From Methanoculleus sp. UBA430 (GTDB lineage Archaea; Halobacteriota; Methanomicrobia; Methanomicrobiales; Methanoculleaceae): a stretch of 64,000 bases of DNA. The stretch lies in assembly GCF_002506585.1 (NCBI RefSeq), contig NZ_DAXW01000015.1, positions 124,220 to 188,219 on the forward strand, written 5' to 3'. This document shows, piece by piece, positions 31,829-41,300 of this stretch (positions are counted from its first letter, which is position 1; the number at the start of each line of letters is the position of its first letter). A model generated the notes under the pieces. The model saw only the letters and a program-made list of their open reading frames with translations. It was not told the origin of the DNA and ran no database searches. A program made the translations under genes and the position numbers.

Positions 31829-32703
31829 GATATCAGATCCTCGACCGGAAGCGGGTACGCCCCGACGATCCGCTCGATGAGGTCGTTCTCCGCCGTCCGG
31901 GCCGCCATCTCCTCCTGTGTCAGGCTGACCGCCGCCGCGACCTCTATCCCCCGTGCGGCGAGCGCCGCTTCGAGGAGCGGGAGGGCTTCACCGGGCTGGC
32001 CGCAGTTCGTGCAGAAGATCACGGCCCGCTTCCCCTCGCAGCCCGAGAGCGCCCTGACGGCGGCGTTGATGGCCGGTGCGGGTTTCCAGGCCCAGACCGG
32101 CGTCCCGATGACGAGAAGGTCGTAGCGGGAGACGTCGATCCGGTCGGGGAGGATCGGGTCGCAGACCCCTCGCCGGGCGTGCAGGACCCCGGTCGTGTAT
32201 GCCGTGAAGGCCGAGTACTCGGTCAGGGTCTTCACCTCGACGAGGTCGCACCCGCAGGCGTTCCGGATCCGTTCCGCGACGCCCCGGGTCACGCCGGTAT
32301 ACGAGTAGAAGACGACGCAGGCGTTCAGCGACGTCTGCTGCGTCGTCTCCCGGACGAGTTCGCGGTCGCACCGGTCCATGACGGCCGCCGACATCTGGTC
32401 GAAGTGCTCCCGGAACTCCAGCAGCCGGTCGCGGTTGAACGAAAAGTAGACCCGGAACCCCTCCCGCCGGGACGTCACGAACCCCTCGCTCTTCAGCGTT
32501 TTCAGGTGCTGCGAGGCGGCCGGCTGTGAGATGCCGAGGATCCCGGCAAGGTCGGAGACGCCCAGTGTCCCGGTCGTGTCCGTTGCGAGCAGGTGGATGA
32601 TCCGGAGCCTGTTCGGGTCGCCGAGGGCTTTGAAGGCGCCGGCCATCCCGGGGACAATCTTACAGAGGCCGGTGCAGGGGTCGCACTTATTACAGTCGTC
32701 CAT
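31825..32703 (-). CDS. ArsR-family regulator fused to a flavodoxin domain
   Basis: A 292-residue fusion. The N-terminus has four closely spaced cysteines (C4, C7, C10, C14), then an ArsR winged helix (KALGDPNRLRIIHLL, SDLAGILGISQPAASQHLKTLKSEG at about 50-75). From residue 128 a flavodoxin domain follows with FMN loop SYTGVTRG and GTPVWAWKPAPAINAAV. The design suggests a repressor that senses metal or redox state through its cysteines or its flavin. It heads an operon of redox proteins and has a perfect palindrome just upstream, so it probably controls itself. Confidence 0.85.
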   Translation of the reverse strand: MDDCNKCDPCTGLCKIVPGMAGAFKALGDPNRLRIIHLLATDTTGTLGVSDLAGILGISQPAASQHLKTLKSEGFVTSRREGFRVYFSFNRDRLLEFREHFDQMSAAVMDRCDRELVRETTQQTSLNACVVFYSYTGVTRGVAERIRNACGCDLVEVKTLTEYSAFTAYTTGVLHARRGVCDPILPDRIDVSRYDLLVIGTPVWAWKPAPAINAAVRALSGCEGKRAVIFCTNCGQPGEALPLLEAALAARGIEVAAAVSLTQEEMAARTAENDLIERIVGAYPLPVEDLIS

Positions 32704-32709
32704 GTGAAT

Positions 32710-32731
32710 TGTATAAGTGTATGCTTATACA
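32710..32731. promoter_or_regulatory. palindromic operator for the ArsR-flavodoxin operon
   Basis: TGTATAAG-N6-CTTATACA is a perfect 8-bp inverted repeat seven bases before ATG 32703. On the minus strand the TATA-like TCTATATC at 32732-32739 puts the transcription start near 32710, inside the palindrome. A bound dimer of the ArsR-type protein would block the promoter. This is inference from position and symmetry. Confidence 0.65.
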
Positions 32732-32794
32732 GATATAGACCTTGCGGGCGGACGATCCGGAGCTGCGCAGGAGAGGCGATGAGGAAGCGACGCT

Positions 32795-32801
32795 AAAAAA
32801 A
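32795..32801 (-). terminator. oligo-T terminator after symporter copy 2
   Basis: Seven T residues on the minus strand follow the symporter stop by about 22 bases. Confidence 0.45.
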
Positions 32802-32822
32802 TATTCGGGGAGCGCTCCTCCA

Positions 32823-34409
32823 TCACTGCTGACGAGGGGAGTCCTGGTCGACCCGCCAGGCATCTCCCGGGCTGGTCTTCCGTGAAGGCTGGCCGGGCGA
32901 CTGGATGAACCAGCCGGTCCGGGTATTGTCGAGTATCTCCGCGGAGTTTTTGGCGGTCATGAGGCTCGCGACGACCATCGCGACGGCCGAGAGGACGAGG
33001 GCGTAGAGGCTGAAGTGCACCGGAAGCGAGCCCACGAACTTGGAGTAGTAGCCGAAGATGCCGGCGGCGACGAGCCCGACCGCCATGCTCGCGATCGCTC
33101 CCTCGCCCGTGGCGCCCCGCCAGTAGAGCCCCGCGAGCAGCGGGACCGCGAACGTCGCGAGCATCACCCCGATCCCCATCCAGATCAGCCAGGCGAGCAT
33201 CTCCGGGGGGTTGATGGCAAGGAGGAGCGTGCCGCCGGCACCGAGGATGATGGTGACCTTCGAGACCAGGAGCACCTCTCTATCGGTCGCGGAAGGCCGG
33301 AGGATGTTCTTGTAGACGTCCCACGCAAACGAAGTGCCGACGGTGAGCATGAGCCGGTCGGTCGTGGACATCACCGCCGCAAGGACGATCACCGCAAAAA
33401 GCGCCCAGAGCGCCACGTTCGGCATCGCGTTCTCGACGCCGACGATGAAGGCGAAGTCCTGCGCATTCACCGCATCCGGGAGGACGATCGTCCCCTCCTC
33501 GACGAGCGACCGCACGGCAAACCCGGTGAACTTCACGAGAAACATCACGACCGCATAGATCAGGAACGCGACGAGCGGCGCCCACTTGAAGTAACGGGCC
33601 TCCTTTGCGGCCAGGACGTTGTTGATGACGTGCGGTGCGCAGGCAAGCCCGACCATCAGGAGGATCCCGAACGAGACGAGGAACTCCGGCGTCGCGTAGG
33701 CGTAGGAGGCGTAGGCCGGACTCGGGAACCAGGGTTCGACGAAGTTCGGGTCGATCCCGGCGATCACCGTGTTGATGTGATCCAGCCCGCCGGCGCTCAT
33801 GATGACGGGCGGCGCCATCAGGAGCACGCCCAGGATCAGGATGCCGCCCTGGAAGAGGGTCGTCCAGGATACGGCGTAGAGCCCCCCGACGACCGTGTAA
33901 GCGGTGATGATGACCCCGGCGATGAGGAGCGCCTGCCAGTGCGGGATGTTAAAGAGCCAGACGAGGACGATGCTGATCGCGGCATACTGCCCGACGAGGT
34001 AGATCAGCGAGACGACGATGCCCGCGATGGCCGAAAGACCCCGGAGCGCCCGCGGGCTCTCGAACCGTTCGGCGAGGTAATCCTGGATGGTCAGGTAACC
34101 CCGCGTCTTGCCGATGGCGTTCAGCTTCACCCCGAAGAAGATGATACAGAACGAGGCAGCGAGCGGGACGAAGATCTGCTCCCAGATGCCCGGCCAGCCC
34201 GACGTGTATCCAAAGCCGCTGACGCCGAGGAGGGTCATCCCGCTGCAGATCGAGCAGACGATCAGGATCGTGAAGACCCAGAATCCAAGCGATCTCCCGG
34301 CGAGGATGTAGTCCTCGGTGTTCTTGATCTTCTTTGAGGCCCAGCTCCCGATGCCGATGAGCACGACAAAGTAGAGAACGATCAGCGCGAGCGTGATGAG
34401 GTCCGCCAT
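32823..34409 (-). CDS. sodium:solute symporter (SSS family), copy 2
   Basis: A 528-residue transporter with about 13 membrane helices and the SSS signature region (GSWASKKIKNTEDYILAGRSLGFW; IYLVGQYAAISIVL). The C-terminal tail 'TRTGWFIQSPGQPSRKTSPGDAWRVD' is soluble. It is nearly identical to the copy at 34741, and DNA identity is highest in the middle of the gene, which suggests recent duplication or conversion. The substrate cannot be read from sequence; position after branched-chain amino acid genes is the only hint. The stop of a 35-residue protein abuts its ATG. Confidence 0.87.
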   Translation of the reverse strand: MADLITLALIVLYFVVLIGIGSWASKKIKNTEDYILAGRSLGFWVFTILIVCSICSGMTLLGVSGFGYTSGWPGIWEQIFVPLAASFCIIFFGVKLNAIGKTRGYLTIQDYLAERFESPRALRGLSAIAGIVVSLIYLVGQYAAISIVLVWLFNIPHWQALLIAGVIITAYTVVGGLYAVSWTTLFQGGILILGVLLMAPPVIMSAGGLDHINTVIAGIDPNFVEPWFPSPAYASYAYATPEFLVSFGILLMVGLACAPHVINNVLAAKEARYFKWAPLVAFLIYAVVMFLVKFTGFAVRSLVEEGTIVLPDAVNAQDFAFIVGVENAMPNVALWALFAVIVLAAVMSTTDRLMLTVGTSFAWDVYKNILRPSATDREVLLVSKVTIILGAGGTLLLAINPPEMLAWLIWMGIGVMLATFAVPLLAGLYWRGATGEGAIASMAVGLVAAGIFGYYSKFVGSLPVHFSLYALVLSAVAMVVASLMTAKNSAEILDNTRTGWFIQSPGQPSRKTSPGDAWRVDQDSPRQQ

Positions 34410-34517
34410 TCAAGCGGCCTCCTTAAACCGGAGTCCCCAGAGGGCGAGCAGCACGACGACCAGAGCGACAGTCCCGCCCACGATGGCTCCCGTATGGAAA
34501 GGTAGCGCGATGAACAT
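34410..34517 (-). CDS. symporter small accessory protein, copy 2 (35 aa)
   Basis: A 35-residue single-pass protein beginning MFIALPFHTGAIVGG and ending LRFKEAA. One helix spans most of it. Its TGA is followed at once by the ATG of the symporter gene. The same small protein precedes the other symporter copy with about 70% identity, so selection has kept it. It resembles the small accessory subunits that accompany archaeal SSS symporters. Confidence 0.75.
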   Translation of the reverse strand: MFIALPFHTGAIVGGTVALVVVLLALWGLRFKEAA

Positions 34518-34521
34518 GCTG

Positions 34522-34536
34522 TGTCACTATGTGACA
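34522..34536. promoter_or_regulatory. perfect palindrome TGTCAC-TAT-GTGACA upstream of symporter copy 2
   Basis: A perfect 6-bp inverted repeat with a 3-base spacer sits five bases before the small protein's ATG and just downstream of GTTATATGC (34543-34551, minus strand), a good TATA box. This is an operator-like position. The matching site before copy 1 is not a palindrome, so the two copies may be regulated differently. Confidence 0.45.
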
Positions 34537-34620
34537 TGCCAGCATATAACACGATCGGTCGGGACGGCCTCCCCGTCCCGATGAAAGGTCCGGCACAGGA
34601 GATCGAGAGAAAGGTATTTT

Positions 34621-34672
34621 GAAGTATTCACGGCCTTTGTCCCACGAAGGAGAGAAATTTCACGTGCGGGCG
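34621..34672 (-). pseudogene. duplicated fragment of the ilvN 3' end
   Basis: On the minus strand this reads ISLLRGTKAVNTSK, matching the ilvN C-terminus [14 protein letters not shown], with the stop codon lost (TAA to TAC). Base alignment with 36541-36592 is gap-free at an offset of 1920 bp, the same spacing (1918) as the two symporter copies. It marks the upstream edge of the duplicated unit. Confidence 0.8.
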
Positions 34673-34740
34673 GGCACCATGGTGCCGTCGCGGCCGTGAA
34701 GAAAAAAGATTGGCGCCCGGAGGCCGGGAGCGCTCCCCCA

Positions 34741-36327
34741 TCACTGCCGGCGGGGCGAGTCCCGGTCGACCCGCCAGGCATCTCCCGGGCTGGTCTTTCG
34801 TGACGGCTGACCGGGCGACTGGATGAACCAGCCGGTCCGGGTGTTGTTGAGTGCGGTCTCCGAGTTCCGGGTGGAGAGAAGGCTCACGACGATGATGGTG
34901 AGAACCGAGCAGACGAGCGCATAGATGCTGAAGTGCATCGGGAGCGGCGCCACGAACTGGTGCCAGTAGCCGAAGGCGGCGGACGCGACGAGCCCGACCA
35001 CCATGCTCGCGATCGCTCCCTTTCCTGTAGCGCCGCGCCAGTAGAGCCCGGCGAGCAGCGGGACCGCGAACGTCGCGAGCATCACCCCGATCCCCATCCA
35101 GATCAGCCAGGCGAGCATCGGCGGCGGGTTGACGGCAAGGAGGAGCGTGCCGCCGGCGCCGAGGATGATGGTGACCTTCGAGACCAGGAGCACCTCTCTG
35201 TCGGTCGCGGAAGGCCGGAGGATGTTCTTGTAGACGTCCCACGCAAACGAAGTGCCGACGGTGAGCATGAGCCGGTCGGTCGTGGACATCACCGCCGCAA
35301 GGACGATCACCGCAAAAAGTGCCCAGAGCGCCACGTTCGGCATCGCGTGCTCGACGCCGGCGATGAAGGCGAAGTCCTGGGCGTTCACGGCGTCGGGAAG
35401 GACAAGCGTCCCCTCCTCGACGAGCGACCGCACGGCAAACCCGGTGAACTTCACGAGAAACATCACGACCGCGTAGATCAGGAACGCGACGAGCGGCGCC
35501 CACTTGAAGTAACGGGCCTCCTTCACCGCCAGGACGTTGCTGACGACATGCGGTGCGCAGGCGAGGCCGACTATCAGGAGGATCCCGAACGAGACGAGGA
35601 ACTCCGGTGTCGTGTAGGCGTAGGGTGCGTAGGCCGGGCTCGGGAACCAGGGTTCGACGAAGTTCGGGTCGATCCCGGCAAGCACGGTATTGATGTGGGC
35701 CAGGCCGCCGGCGCTGGCGATGACCGACGGGGCCATCAGGAGGACGCCGAAGATCAGGATGCCGCCCTGGAAGAGGCCCGTCCAGGATACGGCGTAGAGT
35801 CCCCCGACGACCGTGTAGGCGGTGATGATGACCCCGGAGATGAGGAGCGCCTGCCAGTGGGGGATAGCAAAGAGCCAGACGAGGACGATGCTGATCGCGG
35901 CATACTGCCCGACGAGGTAGATCAGCGAGACGACGATGCCTGAGACCGCGGCGAGCGCCCGGACCTCCCGCGGGCTCTCGAACCGGTCCGCGAGGTAGTC
36001 CTGGATGGTCATGTAGCCCCGCTCCCTGCCGAGGGTGTGGAGTTTCACCCCAAAGAAGATGATACAGAACGAGGCTGCGAGCGGCACGAAGATCTGCTCC
36101 CAGATACCCGGCCAGCCTGAGGTGTATCCGAAGCCGCTGACGCCGAGGAGGCTCATGCCGCTACAGATGGAGCAGACGATCAGGATCGTAAAGACCCAGA
36201 ACCCGAGCGACCTCCCGGCGACGATATAGTCCTCGGTGTTCTTGATCTTCTTTGAGGCCCAGCTCCCGATGCCGATGAGCACGACAAAGTAGAGAACGAT
36301 CACGGCGAGCGTCGCCAGGTCCGCCAT
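34741..36327 (-). CDS. sodium:solute symporter (SSS family), copy 1
   Basis: A 528-residue SSS transporter, nearly identical to the copy at 32823; most changes lie in the last cytoplasmic loops and tail and around residues 110-140. It lies directly downstream of ilvN, separated by the 35-residue accessory protein, in the same direction as cimA-ilvB-ilvN. It is the parental-looking position because it follows an intact ilvN. The cargo may be a branched-chain amino acid precursor or an organic acid, but this is a guess. Confidence 0.87.
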   Translation of the reverse strand: MADLATLAVIVLYFVVLIGIGSWASKKIKNTEDYIVAGRSLGFWVFTILIVCSICSGMSLLGVSGFGYTSGWPGIWEQIFVPLAASFCIIFFGVKLHTLGRERGYMTIQDYLADRFESPREVRALAAVSGIVVSLIYLVGQYAAISIVLVWLFAIPHWQALLISGVIITAYTVVGGLYAVSWTGLFQGGILIFGVLLMAPSVIASAGGLAHINTVLAGIDPNFVEPWFPSPAYAPYAYTTPEFLVSFGILLIVGLACAPHVVSNVLAVKEARYFKWAPLVAFLIYAVVMFLVKFTGFAVRSLVEEGTLVLPDAVNAQDFAFIAGVEHAMPNVALWALFAVIVLAAVMSTTDRLMLTVGTSFAWDVYKNILRPSATDREVLLVSKVTIILGAGGTLLLAVNPPPMLAWLIWMGIGVMLATFAVPLLAGLYWRGATGKGAIASMVVGLVASAAFGYWHQFVAPLPMHFSIYALVCSVLTIIVVSLLSTRNSETALNNTRTGWFIQSPGQPSRKTSPGDAWRVDRDSPRRQ

Positions 36328-36435
36328 TCAAGCGGCCTCCCTGAAATGGAGCCCCCAGAGGGCAAGCAATACGATGACGACGAGAGCCGCACCGCCCAAG
36401 ATGAGTCCTGTATGGAAAGGTAATCCGAAGAACAT
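36328..36435 (-). CDS. symporter small accessory protein, copy 1 (35 aa)
   Basis: A 35-residue one-helix protein, MFFGLPFHTGLILGG to LHFREAA, whose stop codon abuts the symporter start. It shares LPFHTG and LLALWGL with the other copy. Conservation of frame, length and the FHTG motif between copies is what shows it is translated. Confidence 0.75.
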   Translation of the reverse strand: MFFGLPFHTGLILGGAALVVIVLLALWGLHFREAA

Positions 36436-36533
36436 GCTGTATCAATATTTGGCACGTTCTGTGATAACGGGATCGCCGGGGAGACAGAGATCTCGCCCGG
36501 TGGCAGGACGGGCGCATCGCACCCGAAAGAAAG

Positions 36534-37037
36534 TTATTTGGAACTCTTCACGGTCTTTGCCCCCCGGAGGAGGGCAATCTTTCCCGTGCGGACGAACTCC
36601 TTGATGCCGTACTGGCGCAGGAGTTTCTCCATCGCGTCGATCTTTGACGTGTCCCCGGTGACCTGGAGCACCAGGGTCTTTGCACCGACGTCCACGACCT
36701 GAGCACGGAAGATATCCGCGATCTGCAGGACCTCGGCGCGGGAGGTGCCCGGTTCGGCGGCCACCTTGATGAGGGCGAGCTCGCGCTCCACGCTCTCCCG
36801 CTCCGTCAGGTCCGAGACCTTGATGACGTCGATGAGCTTGTTGGTCTGCTTCATCACCTGCTCGACGACGCCGTCGTCGCCGTTCACGACGATCGTGATC
36901 CGGCTCATGTTCGGCTCCTCGCAGGTCCCGACGGCGAGGCTCTCGATGTTGAACCCCCGCCGCGAGAACATGCCGGCGACCCGGCTCAAGACGCCGGCCC
37001 GGTTCTCCACGAGGACGCTCAACGTATGCGGCTTCAT
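36534..37037 (-). CDS. ilvN: acetolactate synthase small subunit
   Basis: A 167-residue regulatory subunit with an ACT domain ([32 protein letters not shown]) and the C-terminal domain ending KTVKSSK. It binds the large subunit and confers valine feedback and activation. ATG 37037 overlaps the ilvB stop by 4 bp. Its last codons are repeated as a remnant 1.92 kb downstream. Confidence 0.95.
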   Translation of the reverse strand: MKPHTLSVLVENRAGVLSRVAGMFSRRGFNIESLAVGTCEEPNMSRITIVVNGDDGVVEQVMKQTNKLIDVIKVSDLTERESVERELALIKVAAEPGTSRAEVLQIADIFRAQVVDVGAKTLVLQVTGDTSKIDAMEKLLRQYGIKEFVRTGKIALLRGAKTVKSSK

Positions 37038-38704
37038 TGCCTCACCCCGATCATCTCGTTGATCGCGGCCCCCGCCGGGACCATCGGGAAGACGTTCTCT
37101 TCCCGCTCGACCCGGAAGTCGAGGACGAACGGCCCGTCGGTCGCAAGAGCGGTCTCGATCGCCTCCCTGACACCGTCCTTCGCGTCGACCCGGATCCCGT
37201 CGACCCCGTAGGCGTTCGCGATCTTCACGAAGTCCACCGGCGGGAGCTCCGTGTAGGAGTAGCGGCGGTCGTAGAAGAGTTCCTGCCACTGGCGGACCAT
37301 GCCGAGATACATGTTGTTTAAGATCACGACCTTGACGGGGATATCGTACTGCGCCACCGTTCCGAGCTCCTGGATGTTCATCTGGAAACTCCCGTCGCCG
37401 GCGACGTCGACGACCGGGACGTCCGGGCAGGCGTAGTGGGCGCCGATGGCCGCCGGGAACCCGTAGCCCATCGTGCCGAGGCCGCCGGAGGTGATCCAGG
37501 TCCGGGGTTTTGTGAAACGGTAATAGAGCGCGGTCCACATCTGGTTCTGGCCGACCTCGCTCGTGATGATCCCCTCTCCCTTCAAGACGTCGGAGAGCTC
37601 GCGGATGACATACTGCGGGCGGAGGTGGTCGTCGTCGCGGAACCGGAGCGGGTACTGCGCCTTCCAGGCATTGATCCGGGAGACCCAGTTCGCCGTGTCG
37701 CCGCGCTTCTGCATCCGCCTGAGGAGGGCCTGGAGCACCGCCTTCACGTCGCCGACGATCGGGACGTCGACTTTCTTGTTCTTCCCGATCTCCGCCGGGT
37801 CGATGTCAATGTGGATGACCGTGGCGTTCGGCGCGAAGGTCTCGATCTTCCCCGTCACCCGGTCATCGAACCGGGCGCCAATGGCAAGCAGGAGGTCGCA
37901 TTCCGTCACCGCGTAGTTCGCGGACTGGGTGCCGTGCATCCCGAGCATGCCGAGGTTCAGCGGGTGATCGCCCGGGACGGCGCCAAGCCCCATCAGGGTC
38001 GTCGTCACCGGGACGGCGGCGGTCTCTGCAAACTCCAGGAGTTCTGCCGAGGCCCCCGAGAGGACCACCCCGCCGCCGGCGTAGATGAGCGGCCGCTCTG
38101 CCCCGGTGATCAGATCGAGCGCCTTATCGATCTGGCGGACGTGCCCCTGGTAGGTGGGCTGGTAGCCCCGGAGGGAGACCGCCTCCGGGACGGGGTTACT
38201 CTTCGCCACGCTCGTGGTGACGTCTTTGGGGAGGTCGACCAGCACCGGACCGGGCCGGCCGGTCCGGGCGACGTAGAACGCCTCCTGGACGACGCGGTCG
38301 AGATCGGCGACGTCTTTGACCAGGTAGTTGTGCTTCGTCACCGGCATCGTGATCCCGGTGATGTCCGACTCCTGGAAGGCGTCGTTCCCGAGGAGGGCGG
38401 TCGGTACCTGGCCGGTGAGCGCCACGATGGGGATGGAGTCCATGTAGGCCGTCGCGATCCCCGTGACCAGGTTGCACGCACCGGGGCCGGAGGTGGCAAG
38501 GCATACCCCTACGCGGCCGCTCGCGCGCGCGTAGCCGTCGGCCGCGTGCGCCGCTGCCTGCTCATGCCTTACCAGTATATGCCGAACCGACGAATCGTAG
38601 AGTTCATCGTAGATCGGCAACACCACGCCGCCGGGGTAGCCGAATATGGTATCTACCCCTTCACGCTGCAGCGCTTCAATCAGAGTCCTGGCTCCGGTCT
38701 TCAT
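37034..38704 (-). CDS. ilvB: acetolactate synthase large subunit
   Basis: A 556-residue ThDP enzyme that makes acetolactate or acetohydroxybutyrate for valine, leucine and isoleucine. The catalytic glutamate is in [38 protein letters not shown] and the ThDP-binding [29 protein letters not shown] are intact. It overlaps the upstream synthase gene by 29 bp and ilvN by 4 bp, forming an operon. Confidence 0.95.
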   Translation of the reverse strand: MKTGARTLIEALQREGVDTIFGYPGGVVLPIYDELYDSSVRHILVRHEQAAAHAADGYARASGRVGVCLATSGPGACNLVTGIATAYMDSIPIVALTGQVPTALLGNDAFQESDITGITMPVTKHNYLVKDVADLDRVVQEAFYVARTGRPGPVLVDLPKDVTTSVAKSNPVPEAVSLRGYQPTYQGHVRQIDKALDLITGAERPLIYAGGGVVLSGASAELLEFAETAAVPVTTTLMGLGAVPGDHPLNLGMLGMHGTQSANYAVTECDLLLAIGARFDDRVTGKIETFAPNATVIHIDIDPAEIGKNKKVDVPIVGDVKAVLQALLRRMQKRGDTANWVSRINAWKAQYPLRFRDDDHLRPQYVIRELSDVLKGEGIITSEVGQNQMWTALYYRFTKPRTWITSGGLGTMGYGFPAAIGAHYACPDVPVVDVAGDGSFQMNIQELGTVAQYDIPVKVVILNNMYLGMVRQWQELFYDRRYSYTELPPVDFVKIANAYGVDGIRVDAKDGVREAIETALATDGPFVLDFRVEREENVFPMVPAGAAINEMIGVRQ

Positions 38705-40187
38705 GCTCTTCCCTGAGTAGTCTGTTCATCCCGACGATAACTGCTTCGACGCTGGCCATGATGATGTCGGTCCTCGCCCCTCGCGATGTCACGGTCTTTC
38801 CGTCCTTGCTGAGTTTCACCGATACGTCAACGACGGCGTCGGTGCCGCCGGTTATCGCATCGACGCTGTATTCATCGAGTCGTACGCTCCCGACGTCCGC
38901 GACCGATCTCTGGAGCGCGCGGATCGCCGCGTCCACCGGCCCGGTCCCGACTGCGGCACCGGTGATCTCGTCGCCGTTGACAAGCATCGTCACCGAGGCG
39001 GTCGGCATCGCGTTGCTCCCCGAGACGATGGTGAACTGGCGGAGTTCGAGGCAGGGCGTGAACTCGATTGCCATCACGGTATCGGCGATCGCCATGATAT
39101 CGGCGTCGGTTATCCGCATCCCGGTGTCCCCCACCTGCTTGATCCGGGCGACGATCTCGGCGAGTTGCGCCGCATCGGGGGCATACCCCATGTCGTGGAG
39201 GGCGGCCTCGACCGCCGTCGACCCGGAGTGTTTGCCGAGGACGATCCGGCGCTTCCGTCCCACCCGTTCCGGCTGGAGCGGTTCGTAGGTGCTCGCATCT
39301 CGCATCACCCCGTGGGCGTGGATGCCGCTTTCGTGGGTGAAGGCCATCTCGCCGACGATCGGCTTGTTGGTCGCAAGCGGCACCCCGGTCAGCCGGGCGA
39401 CGTGGGTCGAGAGGGGGTAGAGTTCCTCGGTCCGGATCCCGGTTTTAACCCCATAGAGGACCTCGAGCGCCATCACGAGTTCCTCTAGCCCGGTGTTCCC
39501 CGCCCGCTCGCCGAGGCCGTTGACCGTGACGTGGGCAGAGGAGGCCCCGGCACGGAGGGCGGCGACGGTGTTTGCGAGCGCGAACCCCAGGTCGTCGTGG
39601 CAGTGGATCGAGAGCGGGGCAACGAGGAGCGGCGGTATGATCGCGGCCGCCCGCTCGGGCGTGAGGAGCCCGACGGTGTCGCAGAAACAGAGCCGGTCGG
39701 CTCCCCGCTCCACCCCTTCCCGGAAGACCTCCGCGAGGAACGCCTGGTCGGCGCGGGACGCATCTTCTCCTGAGAGTTCGACGATGAGGCCACACTCCTT
39801 CGCGTACTCGACGGCGCTCCAGGCCATCTGAGAGACCTGCTCGCGGGTCTTTCGAAGCTTCGTGCTGATGTGGAGGTCGCTCACCGGGACGACGAGGTGG
39901 ACGGAGTCGGCGCCGGCGTCGGCGGCAAGGTCGATGTCCCCGGGAAGAGCCCGGACGTAGGTGCAGCACTCGGCGGCAAGCCCGGCGTCGGCGATGATGC
40001 GGATGGACTCGCGCTCTCCTACGGAAGCGGCCGCGGACCCGGCTTCGATGACGTGGACCCCGAGGTCGGAAAGATGCGTTGCAATCTCAAGTTTCTCGGC
40101 CGGCGTCAGGCAGACACCCGGTGTCTGTTCGCCGTCCCGTAACGTGGTGTCAAAAAAGCGAATCGGTTCACCGAATAAAACAATCAC
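38676..40187 (-). CDS. (R)-citramalate synthase / 2-isopropylmalate synthase family
   Basis: A 503-residue enzyme. [20 protein letters not shown] is the HMGL-like start, [18 protein letters not shown] and [14 protein letters not shown] are catalytic metal-binding motifs, and residues from about 375 form the LeuA dimerisation/regulatory domain. Methanogens have three such enzymes (citramalate, isopropylmalate and homocitrate synthases). Length near 490-500 and linkage to ilvBN suggest citramalate synthase for isoleucine, but LeuA is possible. The start is a GTG at 40187; a TATA-like CATTTAAGT lies about 45 bp upstream. Confidence 0.85.
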   Translation of the reverse strand: MIVLFGEPIRFFDTTLRDGEQTPGVCLTPAEKLEIATHLSDLGVHVIEAGSAAASVGERESIRIIADAGLAAECCTYVRALPGDIDLAADAGADSVHLVVPVSDLHISTKLRKTREQVSQMAWSAVEYAKECGLIVELSGEDASRADQAFLAEVFREGVERGADRLCFCDTVGLLTPERAAAIIPPLLVAPLSIHCHDDLGFALANTVAALRAGASSAHVTVNGLGERAGNTGLEELVMALEVLYGVKTGIRTEELYPLSTHVARLTGVPLATNKPIVGEMAFTHESGIHAHGVMRDASTYEPLQPERVGRKRRIVLGKHSGSTAVEAALHDMGYAPDAAQLAEIVARIKQVGDTGMRITDADIMAIADTVMAIEFTPCLELRQFTIVSGSNAMPTASVTMLVNGDEITGAAVGTGPVDAAIRALQRSVADVGSVRLDEYSVDAITGGTDAVVDVSVKLSKDGKTVTSRGARTDIIMASVEAVIVGMNRLLREEHEDRSQDSD

Positions 40188-40264
40188 ACATAGTGCAATT
40201 CACCGTCAGAGAATTGGCGGCGGCGCTACTTAAATGTTGGGCATTCGGGGATTCTGGTGCAGGA

Positions 40265-40271
40265 TAAAAAA
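40265..40271 (-). terminator. oligo-T terminator after DUF4013 gene 1
   Basis: Seven T residues on the minus strand lie about 12 bases beyond the stop at 40283, just before the cimA/leuA promoter. Confidence 0.45.
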
Positions 40272-40282
40272 AGAGGGGGGAT

Positions 40283-40993
40283 TTACGCCGGCGCCGGGGC
40301 GCTCTCGTAGACGAGGGCGATGTAGCGGGAGGCGAAGATGACGAACGCCGGCGAGAGGAGGAAGAGGAGGAGCAGGAAGAGAGGGCCGACGATCGGGACG
40401 AGCATAAGGGCGAACAGCACGACGAGCATGAGGATGAACTCCGCGATCGCGATCACGATACCCATGACGAGGAGGGCGATGAAGACGTTCAGCCATCCGA
40501 TCCTGCCAATATGAGTGAGAAGGGTGCGGATCCTGAAGGCCTCGCCCATTCTCCCCGTCCGGGCGAACCGGACCATCGCAAACGTCGAGAGGATCCCGAT
40601 GATGATGGCGGCGACGATGAAGATGACGAAGATCGCAAGGGCTGCAAAGGCGGCCAGTTCCGGGCTCAGAAGCGATTCGGGGCCTGATCCCGCCGGGGTT
40701 ACCGTCGATGAGACCGGGATGAAGTACATCGCAACGGGCAGGAGCGTGAGGATCATGAGCGGGATCGAGTAGATGATCGTGATGACGATCAGTTTGATAC
40801 CGTCGATAAAGAGCCCGATCCAGTCTTCGAGCTCAGGAGCGGGCTTTGCGCCGCTCATGACCCGCACCGTGTAGCCGTAGATAAGCGGGAATATGATTGT
40901 GCTGATGAGCAGGAGAAGCCAGCGGACCCACCTGCCCCAGATGGCGTCCTTTGCATATTCAAAGGAGTCGCCGAGTAATCGCATTAAGTCCAT
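40283..40993 (-). CDS. DUF4013 membrane protein 1
   Basis: A 236-residue membrane protein with about six helices, all hydrophobic after the conserved start LLGDSFEYAKDAIWGRWVRWLLLLISTIIFPL. DUF4013 proteins share this 'Y-K/T-x-W..W..WLLL' beginning and the VRFARTGRMGEAFxI motif in the middle. The role is unknown. GGTGAT precedes ATG 40993 at four bases, a ribosome site shared with the paralogues nearby. High-GC codon use matches the host genome, unlike the paralogue at 41301. Confidence 0.82.
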   Translation of the reverse strand: MDLMRLLGDSFEYAKDAIWGRWVRWLLLLISTIIFPLIYGYTVRVMSGAKPAPELEDWIGLFIDGIKLIVITIIYSIPLMILTLLPVAMYFIPVSSTVTPAGSGPESLLSPELAAFAALAIFVIFIVAAIIIGILSTFAMVRFARTGRMGEAFRIRTLLTHIGRIGWLNVFIALLVMGIVIAIAEFILMLVVLFALMLVPIVGPLFLLLLFLLSPAFVIFASRYIALVYESAPAPA

Positions 40994-41300
40994 GAGTATC
41001 ACCGCATTGTTCGGATGTAGGATCGTGCGTTTGGGAAGATAAACGCGTTGTTTTGTTTGCGGAAGGAGGATTTGTCACTTGCGGATGAATACCGTCGGGG
41101 GGTGTTGAGTGTTCACCGAAAGGCGCTCCATCTGAATTCAGGATGTGGGTGCTATCCTGTTGTGCTTGAGATCCGGCAGTGGAAACTTTCGGATTCCCAC
41201 TCTGTATCCTCAATTTAGAACATCTGAGAGAGTTGACGCAGCAGGTGGGGAAGACAGCTGACCTTGGCGTGAGGAGCGGCTTCAAAAAAAGGAAGACGGT
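40994..41300. other. intergenic stretch without recognisable gene
   Basis: Upstream of DUF4013 gene 1. GGAAGGAGG near 41062 on the plus strand has no gene after it. At 41285-41291 seven T residues (minus strand) form a terminator for DUF4013 gene 2. Nothing further can be supported. Confidence 0.4.

Noticed and set aside
33015..34337. 440-codon frame antisense to symporter copy 2, and a similar one in copy 1
   Set aside because: Highly charged Asp/Arg/Glu repeats typical of antisense to membrane proteins; its presence in both copies only reflects the duplication.
40959..41285. 108-codon minus-strand frame upstream of DUF4013 gene 1
   Set aside because: Composition is unlike protein, no ribosome site, and it overlaps the well-supported start of the DUF4013 gene.
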